In this document: piece after piece, positions 29,143 to 39,746 of the stretch
Layout of the letters: the number at the start of each line of letters is the position of its first letter
Position numbering within the stretch: the first letter of the stretch is position 1
Assembly: GCA_902789725.1 (NCBI GenBank)
Contig: CADAPC010000037.1
Location: forward strand, 1-64,000
Reading direction: 5' to 3'
Origin: an uncultured Bacteroidales bacterium
Lineage (GTDB): Bacteria; Bacteroidota; Bacteroidia; Bacteroidales; Bacteroidaceae
Length of the DNA: 64,000 nucleotides
Notes under the pieces: model-generated
Told to the model about the DNA's origin: nothing
What the model saw: the letters and a program-made list of their open reading frames with translations, nothing else
The model's database searches: none
Translations under genes and position numbers: made by a program

Positions 29143-30312
29143 ATGTTACTCGAAAGCGTTTCAACTATGGATTTCATAGGGAGCAAACTCTCCGATTTCC
29201 TCACCTATACAGGCTTTGCCAATGTTGAATGGGCTAACATCATTATGATTGCAGTTGGTGCTTTCTTCATTTGGTTGGCTATCAAAAAGGATTTCGAACC
29301 CTTGCTCCTCATCCCAATTGGTCTTGGCATCATTTTGGGAAATATTCCGTTTAAAGCGGCTGGTCTTGAAATAGGTCTTTACGAGGACAATTCCGTGCTC
29401 AACATCTTTTATCAGGGTGTGCGACTCGGATGGTATCCTCCTCTTGTGTTCCTTGGCATTGGTGCAATGACCGACTTTGGTGCACTTATTGCCAATCCTA
29501 AATTGATGCTCATCGGAGCAGCTGCTCAGTTTGGTATCTTTGGTGCCTACATGATTGCCTTGGCTATGGGTTTTGAGCCTAATCAGGCCGCAGGCATCGC
29601 CATTATTGGTGGGGCTGATGGACCTACTGCCATCTTCCTTTCCAGCAAGTTGAGTCCCAACCTCATGGGTGCCATTGCCGTGTGTGCTTATTCTTACATG
29701 GCTCTTGTGCCAGTCATTCAACCTGGTATCATGAAGTTACTCACCACGAAGGAACAACGCAAAATCAAGATGCAGCCAGCTCGCAAAGTCAGCCAGACAG
29801 AAAAGATGCTCTTCCCAATCGTAGGCTTGTTGATTACCACATTCATTGTGCCCTCTGGTCTGCCATTGCTCGGCATGCTTTTCTTTGGTAATCTGCTTAA
29901 GGAATCTACCAAGACCACACGTCTGGCCAAGACTGCAGGCAGTGCACTCAATGACATCGTAGTGATGTTGCTTGGTCTCACAGTTGGCTGTTCTACACAA
30001 GCATCTGAATTCCTTACTCTGGCTACGGTGAAAATTTTTGCCCTTGGTGCATTTGCCTTCATCATTGCAACTGCCAGCGGCGTCATCTTCGTTCACATCA
30101 TGAACCTCTTCCTGCCGAAGAATCAGAAAATCAACCCGCTCATAGGAAATGCAGGTGTGTCGGCTGTTCCAATGGCAGCCCGTATTTCGCAGAATGAGGG
30201 CCTCAAGGCTGATCCTCACAACTACCTTCTCATGCATGCTATGGGTCCCAATGTGGCAGGTGTTATCGGTTCAGCAGTGGCAGCAGGTGTACTGCTCGGA
30301 TTCCTCTCCTAA
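29143..30312 (+). CDS. oadB: sodium-translocating decarboxylase beta subunit
   Basis: A 389-aa membrane protein of the OadB/MmdB family, which decarboxylates carboxybiotin and pumps sodium ions outward. Family blocks are plain: GLGIILGNIPF, the GVRLGWYPPLVFLGIGAMTDFGALIANP stretch (about 80-110; Asp in MTDFG), GGADGPTAIF (about 155), and NAGVSAVPMAARI near residue 335. Roughly nine helices. The start could instead be the Met at 29167, eight codons later. It closes the operon and is followed by an intrinsic terminator. Confidence 0.95.
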   Translation: MLLESVSTMDFIGSKLSDFLTYTGFANVEWANIIMIAVGAFFIWLAIKKDFEPLLLIPIGLGIILGNIPFKAAGLEIGLYEDNSVLNIFYQGVRLGWYPPLVFLGIGAMTDFGALIANPKLMLIGAAAQFGIFGAYMIALAMGFEPNQAAGIAIIGGADGPTAIFLSSKLSPNLMGAIAVCAYSYMALVPVIQPGIMKLLTTKEQRKIKMQPARKVSQTEKMLFPIVGLLITTFIVPSGLPLLGMLFFGNLLKESTKTTRLAKTAGSALNDIVVMLLGLTVGCSTQASEFLTLATVKIFALGAFAFIIATASGVIFVHIMNLFLPKNQKINPLIGNAGVSAVPMAARISQNEGLKADPHNYLLMHAMGPNVAGVIGSAVAAGVLLGFLS

Positions 30313-30338
30313 AACAAAAGATTCAATATAAGAAAAAG

Positions 30339-30376
30339 GCGACTGGAACTTCAATGTTTCAGTCGCTTTTTGTTTT
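30339..30376 (+). terminator. intrinsic terminator after oadB
   Basis: gcgactg (30339-30345) pairs with cagtcgc (30360-30366), extended by A-T pairs, and is followed by tttttgttttg. It ends the decarboxylase operon 26 bases after the stop codon. Confidence 0.8.
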
Positions 30377-30400
30377 GTACAAGTAAAAGCTTTGTATTAT

Positions 30401-32137
30401 TTATCGGAATCCGATGATTTTCTTTTGCAAGTTCTCTTCGGGAAGAACTACCTTCTTAATGTCAGCCGTCGTGATGGTGTGCAATTGTCGTGTGTTGGAA
30501 GTGCGGTAGCACCTGTCAGCATGTTGGATATAGATTTCCTCCAGCAGGTTGGTGACGAAGCGTGCATTTCCCCACGTCTTGGGGTTTCGGTTGTTAAATG
30601 CTTTCTGCACCATTTCAGAATACATTACCCAAGCCTGTCGGGTGAAGTGGTGTCCATAGGTGGCAATTTTCTGTTTACTGATTTCCAGTAACTGAGGTAC
30701 TGTAAAATCGGGAAAGTCAAAACGGTGTGTAAATCGCGAAGCGAGTCCCTCGTTCAGTTCCAGTAGCTTGGTCATTGGCTCTTTGTAGCCGCAGAGCACC
30801 ACTGCAATGTCCCTCATTTTCTCGTCAGCCAGCAGCGGCATCATCAGTGGCAGAACATTCTGTCCGGGGTCATGAGGATGCTTGGTAAGCAATTGATAGG
30901 CTTCGTCAATCATCAGCACGCCTCCCTTTGCTGTTTCCAACGCTTGATGCACCCTTCTTTCTTCATCGCCAAAGTTGTTGCCTATGTAAGTGGCACGTGA
31001 TGTGACCACAATGTGGCCGTGCGACAGTACGCCTGCTTTATAGAGCAGCGACGCATAGATTTTGCAGAGAGTCGTTTTGCCAGTTCCAGGCGCCCCTTGG
31101 AAGATAGCATGCAGGTTCACCTTGTGAGTTTTTGCATCGGGGTTCTCCTTAAGCAACATCTTGTTGAATTGAGTAAGTGCTGTGAGACGTTGAATTTGTT
31201 TCTTGATGTCTTCGCACCCAATCATCTCATTCAGTTCTTGCTCGGGTTTTCTCAACCTTGGAAAGACCTCTGCTCTTAGGGTTTCCTCCATTTCAGGTAC
31301 GTAAGAAAAATCATCTGCCTCATCTTCCATGCCTCCCTCCTCATCCTTTATCGTATCTGCCTCATCTTTTTCCTCTGCAAATTCCCATTCCTTCACGCAA
31401 TTTCCCTCCTCGTAGTTTTCCTCATCATCGTTTTCTGTTTCCTCATCGTCCTCTTTGCTAAACACTTCATCTATAAGATCGGCCCACATTTTTTCAATTT
31501 CGTCAGAATCAATCTTCTTTTCCTCTTCTTTCTCCACCTTTGATTCTTTGGGGCGAGAATCATCGGTGGTATCGAAACCTTCGCACATTGTGAAGTTGTT
31601 GGCGCAATCAAAAACGGTTTCGTAGTTACTGTTAGAATCACTCTCCTTCAGGAAGCTGTCTGGTATATTATTCACATTGTCAAAGACGATAGTTTTCTTT
31701 TCAGCCCAGACATCGTCTTGCAAGTCAATCTTGTTAATGATGTTGGCGTTTGTCACAAGAACCACCCATGTGTTCATGTAAAAGCACCGTTGTTTCAATT
31801 CCACGTCCATCTTGGCTCTAAGCCTTTGCAATTGGTAAACAGGGGAGGAGGAGTGGCCATCATGTGAGTAATAGAGAGGTTCGTCGCCTTCTTCATCAGG
31901 TAATTCGTCTGCCACGTAATTCACACATTTTTGAGGGTGTCGTTCCAGTCCCACCAGTACTATGGTGTCACTTGGTTTATAGTAGTAGAACATCACATTC
32001 ATCTGTATATCGTCATTCCACTTCTGTCTGAAATGTCGGCTCAACACCTTTCTTTTCTCTTTATTTAGCAGTTTATTGTTCAAATAGTTAACGATGGTAC
32101 TGGATGTTTGGCTCAATATGTCTGCAATAAATCTCAT
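30401..32137 (-). CDS. CbbX/SpoVK-like AAA+ ATPase with acidic linker
   Basis: A 578-aa ATPase. The N-terminal 190 residues (MRFIADILSQTSST..., YYYKPSDTIVLVGLERHP, VVLVTNANIINKID) match no family I recognise. Residues about 197-285 are an extreme acidic linker (runs such as EETENDDEENYEEGN). The C-terminal AAA+ module has Walker A GAPGTGKTT (358-366), Walker B GGVLMIDEAYQL, VVLCGYKEPM and an arginine-containing SRFTHRFDFPDF, all typical of the CbbX/SpoVK/EccA group. These ATPases remodel protein complexes. It stands alone between two terminators, so no partner is suggested. Function unknown. Confidence 0.85.
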   Translation of the reverse strand: MRFIADILSQTSSTIVNYLNNKLLNKEKRKVLSRHFRQKWNDDIQMNVMFYYYKPSDTIVLVGLERHPQKCVNYVADELPDEEGDEPLYYSHDGHSSSPVYQLQRLRAKMDVELKQRCFYMNTWVVLVTNANIINKIDLQDDVWAEKKTIVFDNVNNIPDSFLKESDSNSNYETVFDCANNFTMCEGFDTTDDSRPKESKVEKEEEKKIDSDEIEKMWADLIDEVFSKEDDEETENDDEENYEEGNCVKEWEFAEEKDEADTIKDEEGGMEDEADDFSYVPEMEETLRAEVFPRLRKPEQELNEMIGCEDIKKQIQRLTALTQFNKMLLKENPDAKTHKVNLHAIFQGAPGTGKTTLCKIYASLLYKAGVLSHGHIVVTSRATYIGNNFGDEERRVHQALETAKGGVLMIDEAYQLLTKHPHDPGQNVLPLMMPLLADEKMRDIAVVLCGYKEPMTKLLELNEGLASRFTHRFDFPDFTVPQLLEISKQKIATYGHHFTRQAWVMYSEMVQKAFNNRNPKTWGNARFVTNLLEEIYIQHADRCYRTSNTRQLHTITTADIKKVVLPEENLQKKIIGFR

Positions 32138-32199
32138 AAGATTAAATGGTTAAAAAGATGATAGATTTTTGAAAAAGCTAAAGGATTTATAATTTTACC

Positions 32200-32363
32200 T
32201 AAGCACGTATTCTGTTCATGAACAGCGTCTTGGCAGAATCCCGACCATGTTCGTATGCAAGTACGTGGAGATGGTCGGAAACGTTGGAGCAGACAATAAC
32301 TCACACCCGTGTCTTATAGGGTGCAGTCAATCAAATATGTAAAAAGAGTAGTGAGTTTTTTTT
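32200..32363 (+). ncRNA. candidate structured small RNA
   Basis: Stacked complementary segments: gtct (32227-32230) with agac (32291-32294), ccgaccat (32241-32248) with atggtcgg (32271-32278) enclosing cgta/tacg, then caccc (32304-32308) with gggtg (32319-32323), and aactcac (32298-32304) or the outer arm with gtgagtt (32351-32357) followed by a run of T. The terminal T-run favours plus-strand transcription. No promoter matching TAnnTTTG was found just upstream, so this stays tentative. It could also be a 5' leader of the AAA+ gene on the other strand. Confidence 0.3.
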
Positions 32364-32604
32364 ACACTCGTCCTTTCGTTCAATTATTTTCTTGAGAGGC
32401 TACTGTTTTTTGCTTTGGGTTTTAGTTCAAATCGTGTCTATTCAATTCTTTTTTCTCACAATTTCATCTGAGAAAGGAAGTCCTCACCTGAAATCTGAAT
32501 ACAAAGTAACGGGAAATCTTTGACATGACAAAATATTTTTGAAAAATTTTGCAAAAAAGAAATAAAACATCTTTCTTTCATGGTTCATCTTTAGGATTGC
32601 TACA

Positions 32605-32640
32605 CAAAAAAAAGGCTAACAACAAGTCAGTTGCCAGCCT
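32605..32640 (-). terminator. terminator of esterase gene
   Basis: On the minus strand ggctggcaac ... gttgttagcc forms a stem (32614-32639) and is followed by a run of nine T. It lies 32 bases after the esterase stop codon. Confidence 0.8.
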
Positions 32641-32671
32641 GTGGATTTGAGTGAAAATGTTGAGACTATGA

Positions 32672-33583
<912 letters not shown>

Positions 33584-33672
33584 TTAATAGAATATTGAAT
33601 GGTTTTCGATGTTTTGACCAGATTTTTTCGTATTGGTTTAATTCAAAACATTCCTTTTTCTCTCTTTGTTGT

Positions 33673-36600
33673 TTAAGGTATTTCTTCTTTGCTCACACCT
33701 TCTTCCTCCTTCTTTGTGGCTTGAGGTGTTTCTTCTTTGTTCATCTCTTCTTCTTCCTTTTTTGTGGATATAGCATTTTCCTTATCTTTCAGTCGCTTGC
33801 GAATGCTTTCAAAATCGTGTTGCCAGGAAAGACCAATGCCCTGTGTGTTGAGAGTGGCTTTGGTAAAGTAGCGGTCGTTAGTTTGATTGTAAGCTTTGAC
33901 AAAGAGATTGCCTTGGGGGTGAAGACGCCATTTCACCTCAAAATCGCCGATGAAATTTGTCTGGTTGGTCAAAGCGTTGTCGCGATAGCCAAATGCACCA
34001 TTGATGAGCAGACGTTCGTCCAAGAGCCGCCCTTCCAAAATACCCTCCACATCAAGGTCATCCCATCCTTTTTCTCCTGTGGTGAGCGATGAGCCGAAGT
34101 TCCAGTTGCTTTCCCGTCCAATCATGTTGCTCAGCATTTGGTTGATTTGTCCGCTCAGGGTGGAGGAGAGCAAAGAGTTGACCGCCTGCCCCGAGTTGTT
34201 ACCTCCGTTGGCACGTGCGTATTCGTTGGGGTAGAAACGTCCGAGCCCAAGCAAGTAAATCATTTGGGTGTTCATTTCTTCCTCAGAATTAATCATAGAG
34301 CGCACCAATTGTCGGGTTTCCTCGTTCACGTTAGGTATATCCATGTCGAACTTGAAGTCCATGTTGCCCAGTTTGCCTGTAATGTCGAGCACGCATATCA
34401 CTTTCACTTTGTTGTTTTGCGAGAAAGCAGTGGTTGAGGTCAGGTCGCTCAGAGGGACGGAGTTGATGGTGTGGTGGCAAATCAAGTGAATGTTGGCATC
34501 GAATGGGTTACCATTAAATTCCACCATCGACCCTGGTTGCAAGGCAAGGTCGCGGAAGATGATGTCTTGCAGGTACAGACGGTATGATCCCGATGATATA
34601 TTGTAATTGCCAAACATCTGGAAGGAGCCTTTGTTATACCATTGAGCAGTGATTTGCGCATTACCGAAAGTGCGCATATAGCCGTCCTCGATATTGTCCA
34701 TGCGTAGTTTCACTTCGCAGGCAGGTGTGAGGTTGATGTCGAAATTAATGAAAATGTCGCTGTTATAATTCTTCTTCGCTTCTTTCACGATAGTCAACGA
34801 ATCTTTCTTCACTTCTGTTTGCTTATCCTCCAAGTAGTGGTCGAAAAAATGAGGGTTGTAAGCCATAATGGAGTCGCGGTCGCGGAACTGGATGAAAGTG
34901 TTGCCTGTGATAGCATCTGGTGTGGCTGCATCGTAGGCGAAAACAGATCCACGCGTAGGGGTGACGATGGCATTGACATAGAGTGGGTGTCCGTCGCTTC
35001 CGTCAATGGTCAAACTGCCATCGGTAAAGACAGTAGCCAAGAATTTGTCGCTATTGAACTCTGTCTCGTCGTAGGCCAAGAGTTCTTTCAGGTCGGCATT
35101 GAAGTGGTAGGCGAAGTTCTTCATGTTGCGGTGGGTCACTTGGCCGTTCACTTTCGACTCATGTCCGAAACGGTCAAAGATGCTGATGTCGTTGAAATCA
35201 AATTTGTAGGGGCGGATGCGTATGGTGTCGCCTTCAATGTGGTAGGGCACATTGGTGGCTCGTAGGCGGAGGTTGACGTTGGGTACGGCATCGGCAATGA
35301 TGTTGACATTGTTGAAGGGGCCAATGATGTTGACAGGTCCCGTCACGTAGCCCGTCACTTCCTTAAACACCCCTCGCAGGAATCCGTGCAAGAACGAGGC
35401 ATTGGTATTCAAAGTGTTCACACTCAGCAGCATGTCGTTCTTAGCGGGTGAAATCCAACCATTAACCGATGTTATGCCTGTGATGTTCTTTTCCCGACCT
35501 GTCAGTGCGTCTGGCACCCTGTAGAGGTCAATCATTCGACCGTCCACACGGATGCCCTCCACGTCCTTGTCCCAATGTGCGTTAATATTGGCACTCCCCA
35601 AAGGGCCTTCCTGTATAGTCAAGTTGTCCACATGTAGGTTGGCTCGCAAGTCGGGTGTTCCTCCACCCAGCACCTTGTTAACGATAACACGTCCAGAAGC
35701 TTTTCCTGCAAACCTGACGGCATCGAAGTCCACCATTGAGAGGAAATACTGGATTTCCAGCTTGTTTAAGGTGGCCACTAATGAGTCGGATGAAGCTTCC
35801 GAGGCTTTGCCATCGATAGCGAGGAAGCTGTTGGTGTTGTTGTAGAACTTCACGTTCCGACACTCGATGTTCTTTTTATAGAGTGCAATGTGAGCTGGGG
35901 CGACAGTCCAAGTTGTGTCGTTGATGACGGCACTCGATTGCCGCAAGGCAATGTCTGTCTTCATGTTTCCTGCTGAGTCGCTAAGTTGCACAATAGGCAG
36001 CAGCTGAAGTGTGATGTTGTTGCGTCCTGTGGTGTTCAGGTAGAGGTCACTCACAATGCGGTTGTCGTGCACATCGGCCATCAAGTCCAATTGGGCAGAG
36101 CTGGAGGGTGTGTCGCTGTCCGTGCTCTCTTGAAATGTAGAGGCAATAGCATGCACATTCATGTTATCAAGATTGGACCGGCACACTATCGCCACGTTGT
36201 CATACTGTTTGGTATTATATGTGAGACAGGGTGCATTCATCGTGAGCGACATGGTTTGTGCGGTGGAATTGAGGTTGCCCGAAATGCGTACTGGCTGTTC
36301 AATGCTGTAGTCAGCATCGGTGAAGTGATGCAGAATGGGAGCATCTGTCAGGGTGAGTTCGTAGGTGATATCAGCTGGTTCTGTATCGACTTGCTTGAAG
36401 AGGATGGGCATGTGCAGAGCCAGTTGGTTGCCGAAATTTTTAGCAATGCTGACCAAGCCTGCTTTCCCGTGTATGTGTCCTGTCAGCATATCACTCGTCA
36501 GCATGTAGAGCATTTTACCGTCTGGTCGGTTTTTAGCATCAAGACTTATGCCATTCAGATGTGCTTGTTCCGTTTCTGTCATCACATTTACATCTTCCAG

Positions 36601-38265
36601 AGCTATGTGTCCGTACAGATGTTCAAAGTCCGTTCCTTGCAGATTGGCCTGTGCATACAAGGTCACATTCTCACCCTTAAATCCATGCGTGAATCCAAGT
36701 TGATTGGGTTTGAAGGCATCCAATAAAAGGGTTAGGCTGATATCTTTCGCGGGTGAGTCCGTGTAGTCCAAAGTAGCATGAGCTTTCAAATTCTCGTCAT
36801 CGATTTTTACAGTGCCTTCCACATGAGCTGAGGTGCTCTGCGCATTGAGAACGATGTTTTGGTAGTTGTAATTATTATAATGAAGACTGTATATGTCACC
36901 TGTCACTCGCCCGGTAGGAAAGGGTTTCAGTTGGTTCAAGTTCATGGTCATGTCGAGGGCGAACGAGGTGGTGCCCCACAAGGGGGAGCCCTGCAGTTTG
37001 CCTAAATGGATGCTGTCGCCGTTGATGGTTCCCGTGAGCCAGTGCTCGGCATCAAGAGTGAGGTCGTAGCCAACATTACCCAAGCCTGTCATGAGGGTTC
37101 CATCGGAAAACAGGTCGCCCCGATGGGTGTAGCGTAGTTTTCCGCTGAAAGCCACATCGTCCATGGCCGTGAGTAATCTTTCTTGCTGATGATCGGGCAT
37201 AAAGGCATTGGCCAGCGTCAGTAGCTTGGCATTGTACAGTTGCAGATCGTCGATGTTGACATCGATATTGCGAAGCTGTGGGTGCAAAGGATGCTGCATG
37301 TTGGCAGAGGCCAAGAGCTGAAGATTGTTGTCTTCGCTCTCCAAGCGGAAGTTTTTTAAGTGAATGGTTTGTTCATTACCCTCACATGTGATGGAGAAGT
37401 TTAGCTTATCGTAAAAAGTTTTCAACTTTGCATTGAGAGGCGAAAAGTCGCTTGGACAGATGTTCCCGCTCAAGGTGAAGGGAGCAAAATAGAAAGTGCT
37501 GTCTTTGGAAAAACTTCCATAGGAAAACTGGAGCGAATCCAGTTCCAGATGGGAGTGGGGGAGCGAGAGGCTCAGGTCGGAGAGAGTGGCCTGCTGCTTG
37601 TTACCCACCAGTTTCAGTTGAGTGTCCTTCAGCAAGAGTCCTGACACAAGTTCCTTGGCTTGCAGCCTTCGGATGCCCACATTCAGAGAGTCATTGGTCA
37701 GACAACGTACCACCACGTTCATGCCACAGTCGTGCAAATGCAGATGGTTGATGTCGATGTTCCCCTCTTTCACTGGCTGCGAATGGATGTCATAGCTGAT
37801 GTAAGCATGTCTCATAATGAACGAACCGATGTGTAAATTCATCTCCGAGGAATCCTCATCCTTTTCTGTTGCGAAGGCATCGATGATGAACTGGTAGTTC
37901 GGCTTGCTGGTAGATGTTTGCTTGTAGAGGGTGGCTTTGGCACCAAACAGTTGTGCTGTTCCAATATTCACATTTCCCGATAGCAACGACATCAAGTTGA
38001 TGTTGGCCGAAGCACGTGCAATAGTCATCATCGGTTCACCCGATGGCTCACACACTTTGATGTCGTTGACAATCACTCTGTTCAGCAGTCCCAAGTTGAT
38101 GCTACCAATCTCCACAGGAGCTTTGAGCTGTTTCGACAAGACATCAGCTGTCCAGCTGGCCAAAGCATCTTGCATGAATGGCAAACTGAAAAGCAGCACG
38201 ATGGTAGCGTAAATAGCGATGATCGTGCCCACAACGTTGACTAATATCTTCTCGAGTCGCTTCAA
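33673..38265 (-). CDS. TamB-like translocation/assembly protein (DUF490)
   Basis: A 1530-aa giant envelope protein. The N-terminus has one membrane helix (VGTIIAIYATIVLLFSLPFM, about residues 11-30). The long middle is repetitive beta structure as in AsmA/TamB proteins, which form a hydrophobic groove across the periplasm, thought to carry phospholipids or help barrel assembly. The conserved C-terminal DUF490 block is visible (MIYLLGLGRFYPNEYARANGG split; then LLSSTLSGQINQML and a GEKGWDDLDVEG stretch). The last 45 residues are a charged low-complexity tail with EEETPQATKKEEEGVSKEE-type repeats. ribH ends 13 bases upstream on the same strand. Confidence 0.9.
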   Translation of the reverse strand: MKRLEKILVNVVGTIIAIYATIVLLFSLPFMQDALASWTADVLSKQLKAPVEIGSINLGLLNRVIVNDIKVCEPSGEPMMTIARASANINLMSLLSGNVNIGTAQLFGAKATLYKQTSTSKPNYQFIIDAFATEKDEDSSEMNLHIGSFIMRHAYISYDIHSQPVKEGNIDINHLHLHDCGMNVVVRCLTNDSLNVGIRRLQAKELVSGLLLKDTQLKLVGNKQQATLSDLSLSLPHSHLELDSLQFSYGSFSKDSTFYFAPFTLSGNICPSDFSPLNAKLKTFYDKLNFSITCEGNEQTIHLKNFRLESEDNNLQLLASANMQHPLHPQLRNIDVNIDDLQLYNAKLLTLANAFMPDHQQERLLTAMDDVAFSGKLRYTHRGDLFSDGTLMTGLGNVGYDLTLDAEHWLTGTINGDSIHLGKLQGSPLWGTTSFALDMTMNLNQLKPFPTGRVTGDIYSLHYNNYNYQNIVLNAQSTSAHVEGTVKIDDENLKAHATLDYTDSPAKDISLTLLLDAFKPNQLGFTHGFKGENVTLYAQANLQGTDFEHLYGHIALEDVNVMTETEQAHLNGISLDAKNRPDGKMLYMLTSDMLTGHIHGKAGLVSIAKNFGNQLALHMPILFKQVDTEPADITYELTLTDAPILHHFTDADYSIEQPVRISGNLNSTAQTMSLTMNAPCLTYNTKQYDNVAIVCRSNLDNMNVHAIASTFQESTDSDTPSSSAQLDLMADVHDNRIVSDLYLNTTGRNNITLQLLPIVQLSDSAGNMKTDIALRQSSAVINDTTWTVAPAHIALYKKNIECRNVKFYNNTNSFLAIDGKASEASSDSLVATLNKLEIQYFLSMVDFDAVRFAGKASGRVIVNKVLGGGTPDLRANLHVDNLTIQEGPLGSANINAHWDKDVEGIRVDGRMIDLYRVPDALTGREKNITGITSVNGWISPAKNDMLLSVNTLNTNASFLHGFLRGVFKEVTGYVTGPVNIIGPFNNVNIIADAVPNVNLRLRATNVPYHIEGDTIRIRPYKFDFNDISIFDRFGHESKVNGQVTHRNMKNFAYHFNADLKELLAYDETEFNSDKFLATVFTDGSLTIDGSDGHPLYVNAIVTPTRGSVFAYDAATPDAITGNTFIQFRDRDSIMAYNPHFFDHYLEDKQTEVKKDSLTIVKEAKKNYNSDIFINFDINLTPACEVKLRMDNIEDGYMRTFGNAQITAQWYNKGSFQMFGNYNISSGSYRLYLQDIIFRDLALQPGSMVEFNGNPFDANIHLICHHTINSVPLSDLTSTTAFSQNNKVKVICVLDITGKLGNMDFKFDMDIPNVNEETRQLVRSMINSEEEMNTQMIYLLGLGRFYPNEYARANGGNNSGQAVNSLLSSTLSGQINQMLSNMIGRESNWNFGSSLTTGEKGWDDLDVEGILEGRLLDERLLINGAFGYRDNALTNQTNFIGDFEVKWRLHPQGNLFVKAYNQTNDRYFTKATLNTQGIGLSWQHDFESIRKRLKDKENAISTKKEEEEMNKEETPQATKKEEEGVSKEEIP

Positions 38266-38278
38266 GCGTTCTGTTGTT

Positions 38279-38770
38279 TCAAGGGTTCAGTCTCTTCTTG
38301 AAATCCACCATCTTGATGGCTGTCACGGCACACTCGTCGCCCTTGTTGCCCAGCTTTCCGCCGGAGCGTTCTTCGGCCTGCTGCATGTCGAGAGTGGTGA
38401 TAAGTCCATAGATGACAGGCACGTCCTGCACAGCGTTCAAGCGAGCAAGTCCATAGGTGACTCCCTGACATATATAGCGGTCGTGGGGAGTGTCACCTCG
38501 AATTACACATCCAATGGCAATGACAGCATCCACGCCTGTCTTTACCATCTGCGCTGCGCCATAAACCAGTTCAAAACTGCCAGGCACAGTCATCACGCTG
38601 ATGTCTTCAGGGAACACACCGTTCCTCATCAGCGTCTGCTTGGCCCCATTCAGCAGGGCAGCGGTAATGTTTTCGTTCCATTCAGCTACAACTATGCCAA
38701 TTTTCATTCCTGTAGCATCGGGTACTGAATTGATGTCGTAGTCGGACAAGTTATGATTCTTTGTTGCCAT
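38279..38770 (-). CDS. ribH: 6,7-dimethyl-8-ribityllumazine synthase
   Basis: A 163-aa lumazine synthase, which condenses 5-amino-6-ribitylaminouracil with dihydroxybutanone phosphate in riboflavin biosynthesis. Family motifs: [17 protein letters not shown] (near residue 28), [11 protein letters not shown] (near 64), [17 protein letters not shown] with the catalytic His (near 96-100), and [14 protein letters not shown] near the end. Length is normal. It ends close to the TamB-like gene and is preceded by a hairpin and the membrane TPR gene. Confidence 0.96.
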   Translation of the reverse strand: MATKNHNLSDYDINSVPDATGMKIGIVVAEWNENITAALLNGAKQTLMRNGVFPEDISVMTVPGSFELVYGAAQMVKTGVDAVIAIGCVIRGDTPHDRYICQGVTYGLARLNAVQDVPVIYGLITTLDMQQAEERSGGKLGNKGDECAVTAIKMVDFKKRLNP

Positions 38771-38840
38771 AGTCTTTAAAAGTGAAAAGTGAAAAATATA
38801 AGTTACTGTTGGCGATGAAGGTGTACTATAAATAAAAATG

Positions 38841-38912
38841 AAGAATTGAAGAATTGAAGTGCCAACGTGGAGTTGCGCATAGAAACTTCAATTTTTCAAT
38901 CCTTCAATTCTT
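38841..38912. repeat. two-part inverted repeat between TPR gene and ribH
   Basis: aagaattgaag (38841-38851) is the reverse complement of cttcaattctt (38902-38912), and a second inner pair (gaattgaagt with acttcaattttt) lies between. The loop contains gccaacgtggagttgcgc. No T-run follows, so it may be an RNA stem between the two genes or a dispersed repeat. Confidence 0.6.
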
Positions 38913-38935
38913 AGTCCTCAAAATACAATTGACGC

Positions 38936-39619
38936 TTATTTTGTGGCCCTTTCAATGTATTTGTCCATTTCCATCGACAATGGACTACGGAAATAGTCTT
39001 TCTTAATGCGATTGTACAATTCCACGGCTTTATCGTTCTGACCCATCGACTCGTACAGTTCACCTGCCTGAAGTAGGAACACTGGACTCACGGCATCGTT
39101 ATCGGCTGCGTCGGCGGCTTTCAGCAAAGTTTTCAGACCCTTCTCCGAGTCGCCCTTCTGCACGTAAAGGTTGCCCAATGCGGCTATTGCTGAGGGAGAA
39201 ACCATCTGGTCATCCTGAGACGAGAAGTCCTCCAACATTTTGATGGCTTCGTCCACCTTGTCGGTCTTAGCATATGCCAAACCTGCATAGAGCTTGGCTA
39301 TGTTAGCTGTTTTTGTTCCGCTGAATTCATCAATCACTTTCAGAAATCCCTTCATGTTGCCCTCGCCTTTGAGCGACTGCTCGTACTGCTGCTGGGCAAA
39401 AGCAGTTTGGGCACCAGCGATTGCTTTCTGAGCTTCCAGTTCCTTTCCATTCATGTAGTTTTTGTAGAGATAGAAACCTGCTACCACCACGATGACAGCT
39501 GCGATGGCAATCGCGATTTTCTTCCAGTTCTTTTCGATGAATGCCTCTCCCTTTGAGAGTTGCACATCAAGTGCGATGGGTTCATCGGTTTTTACTTGTT
39601 GATTTTTGTTCTTTGTCAT
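38936..39619 (-). CDS. membrane-anchored TPR protein (YfgM-like)
   Basis: A 227-aa protein. I chose the start at 39619 because MTKNKNQQVKTDEPIALDV begins a compact N-terminus and a -7 box lies upstream. A short cytosolic stretch precedes one membrane helix (KIAIAIAAVIVVVAGFYLY, about 34-52), and the rest is a periplasmic array of TPR units (GLAYAKTDKVDEAIKMLEDF, GNLYVQKGDSEKGLKTLLKA, GELYESMGQNDKAVELYNRI). This layout matches YfgM/DUF2133-type proteins that accompany the Sec translocon. A hairpin separates it from ribH. Confidence 0.85.
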   Translation of the reverse strand: MTKNKNQQVKTDEPIALDVQLSKGEAFIEKNWKKIAIAIAAVIVVVAGFYLYKNYMNGKELEAQKAIAGAQTAFAQQQYEQSLKGEGNMKGFLKVIDEFSGTKTANIAKLYAGLAYAKTDKVDEAIKMLEDFSSQDDQMVSPSAIAALGNLYVQKGDSEKGLKTLLKAADAADNDAVSPVFLLQAGELYESMGQNDKAVELYNRIKKDYFRSPLSMEMDKYIERATK

Positions 39620-39738
39620 AATATATTTTTTTTGATTATTTTGTTCTGCATGAATTGCTGCGATGCTGTGCCCCACTGAAATGGCCTTGCTGTGAAGGTT
39701 TCACATCCGACTAAGAGGCGAGTGGCACAAAAATCATG

Positions 39739-39746
39739 CAAAATTA
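39739..39746 (-). promoter_or_regulatory. -7 box TAATTTTG for the TPR gene
   Basis: The minus strand reads TAATTTTG, 119 bases before the chosen start codon. A TTG lies 16 bases upstream. Spacing is not ideal, so confidence is moderate. Confidence 0.4.

Larger units (their letters stand above)
32138..32671. other. intergenic region with stem structures
   Basis: This 534-base gap has no reading frame of note. It holds a 14-bp palindrome ctgttcatgaacag (32212-32225), a long stem (32241-32278), a further stem ending in a T-run on the plus strand (32298-32363) and the terminator of the esterase gene (32605-32640). The rest is AT-rich. Confidence 0.6.

Noticed and set aside
33595..34092. Plus-strand hydrophobic frame near the TamB-like 3' end
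   Set aside because: It is antisense to the low-complexity Lys/Glu tail; the Phe/Leu richness is a consequence of complementing that tail.
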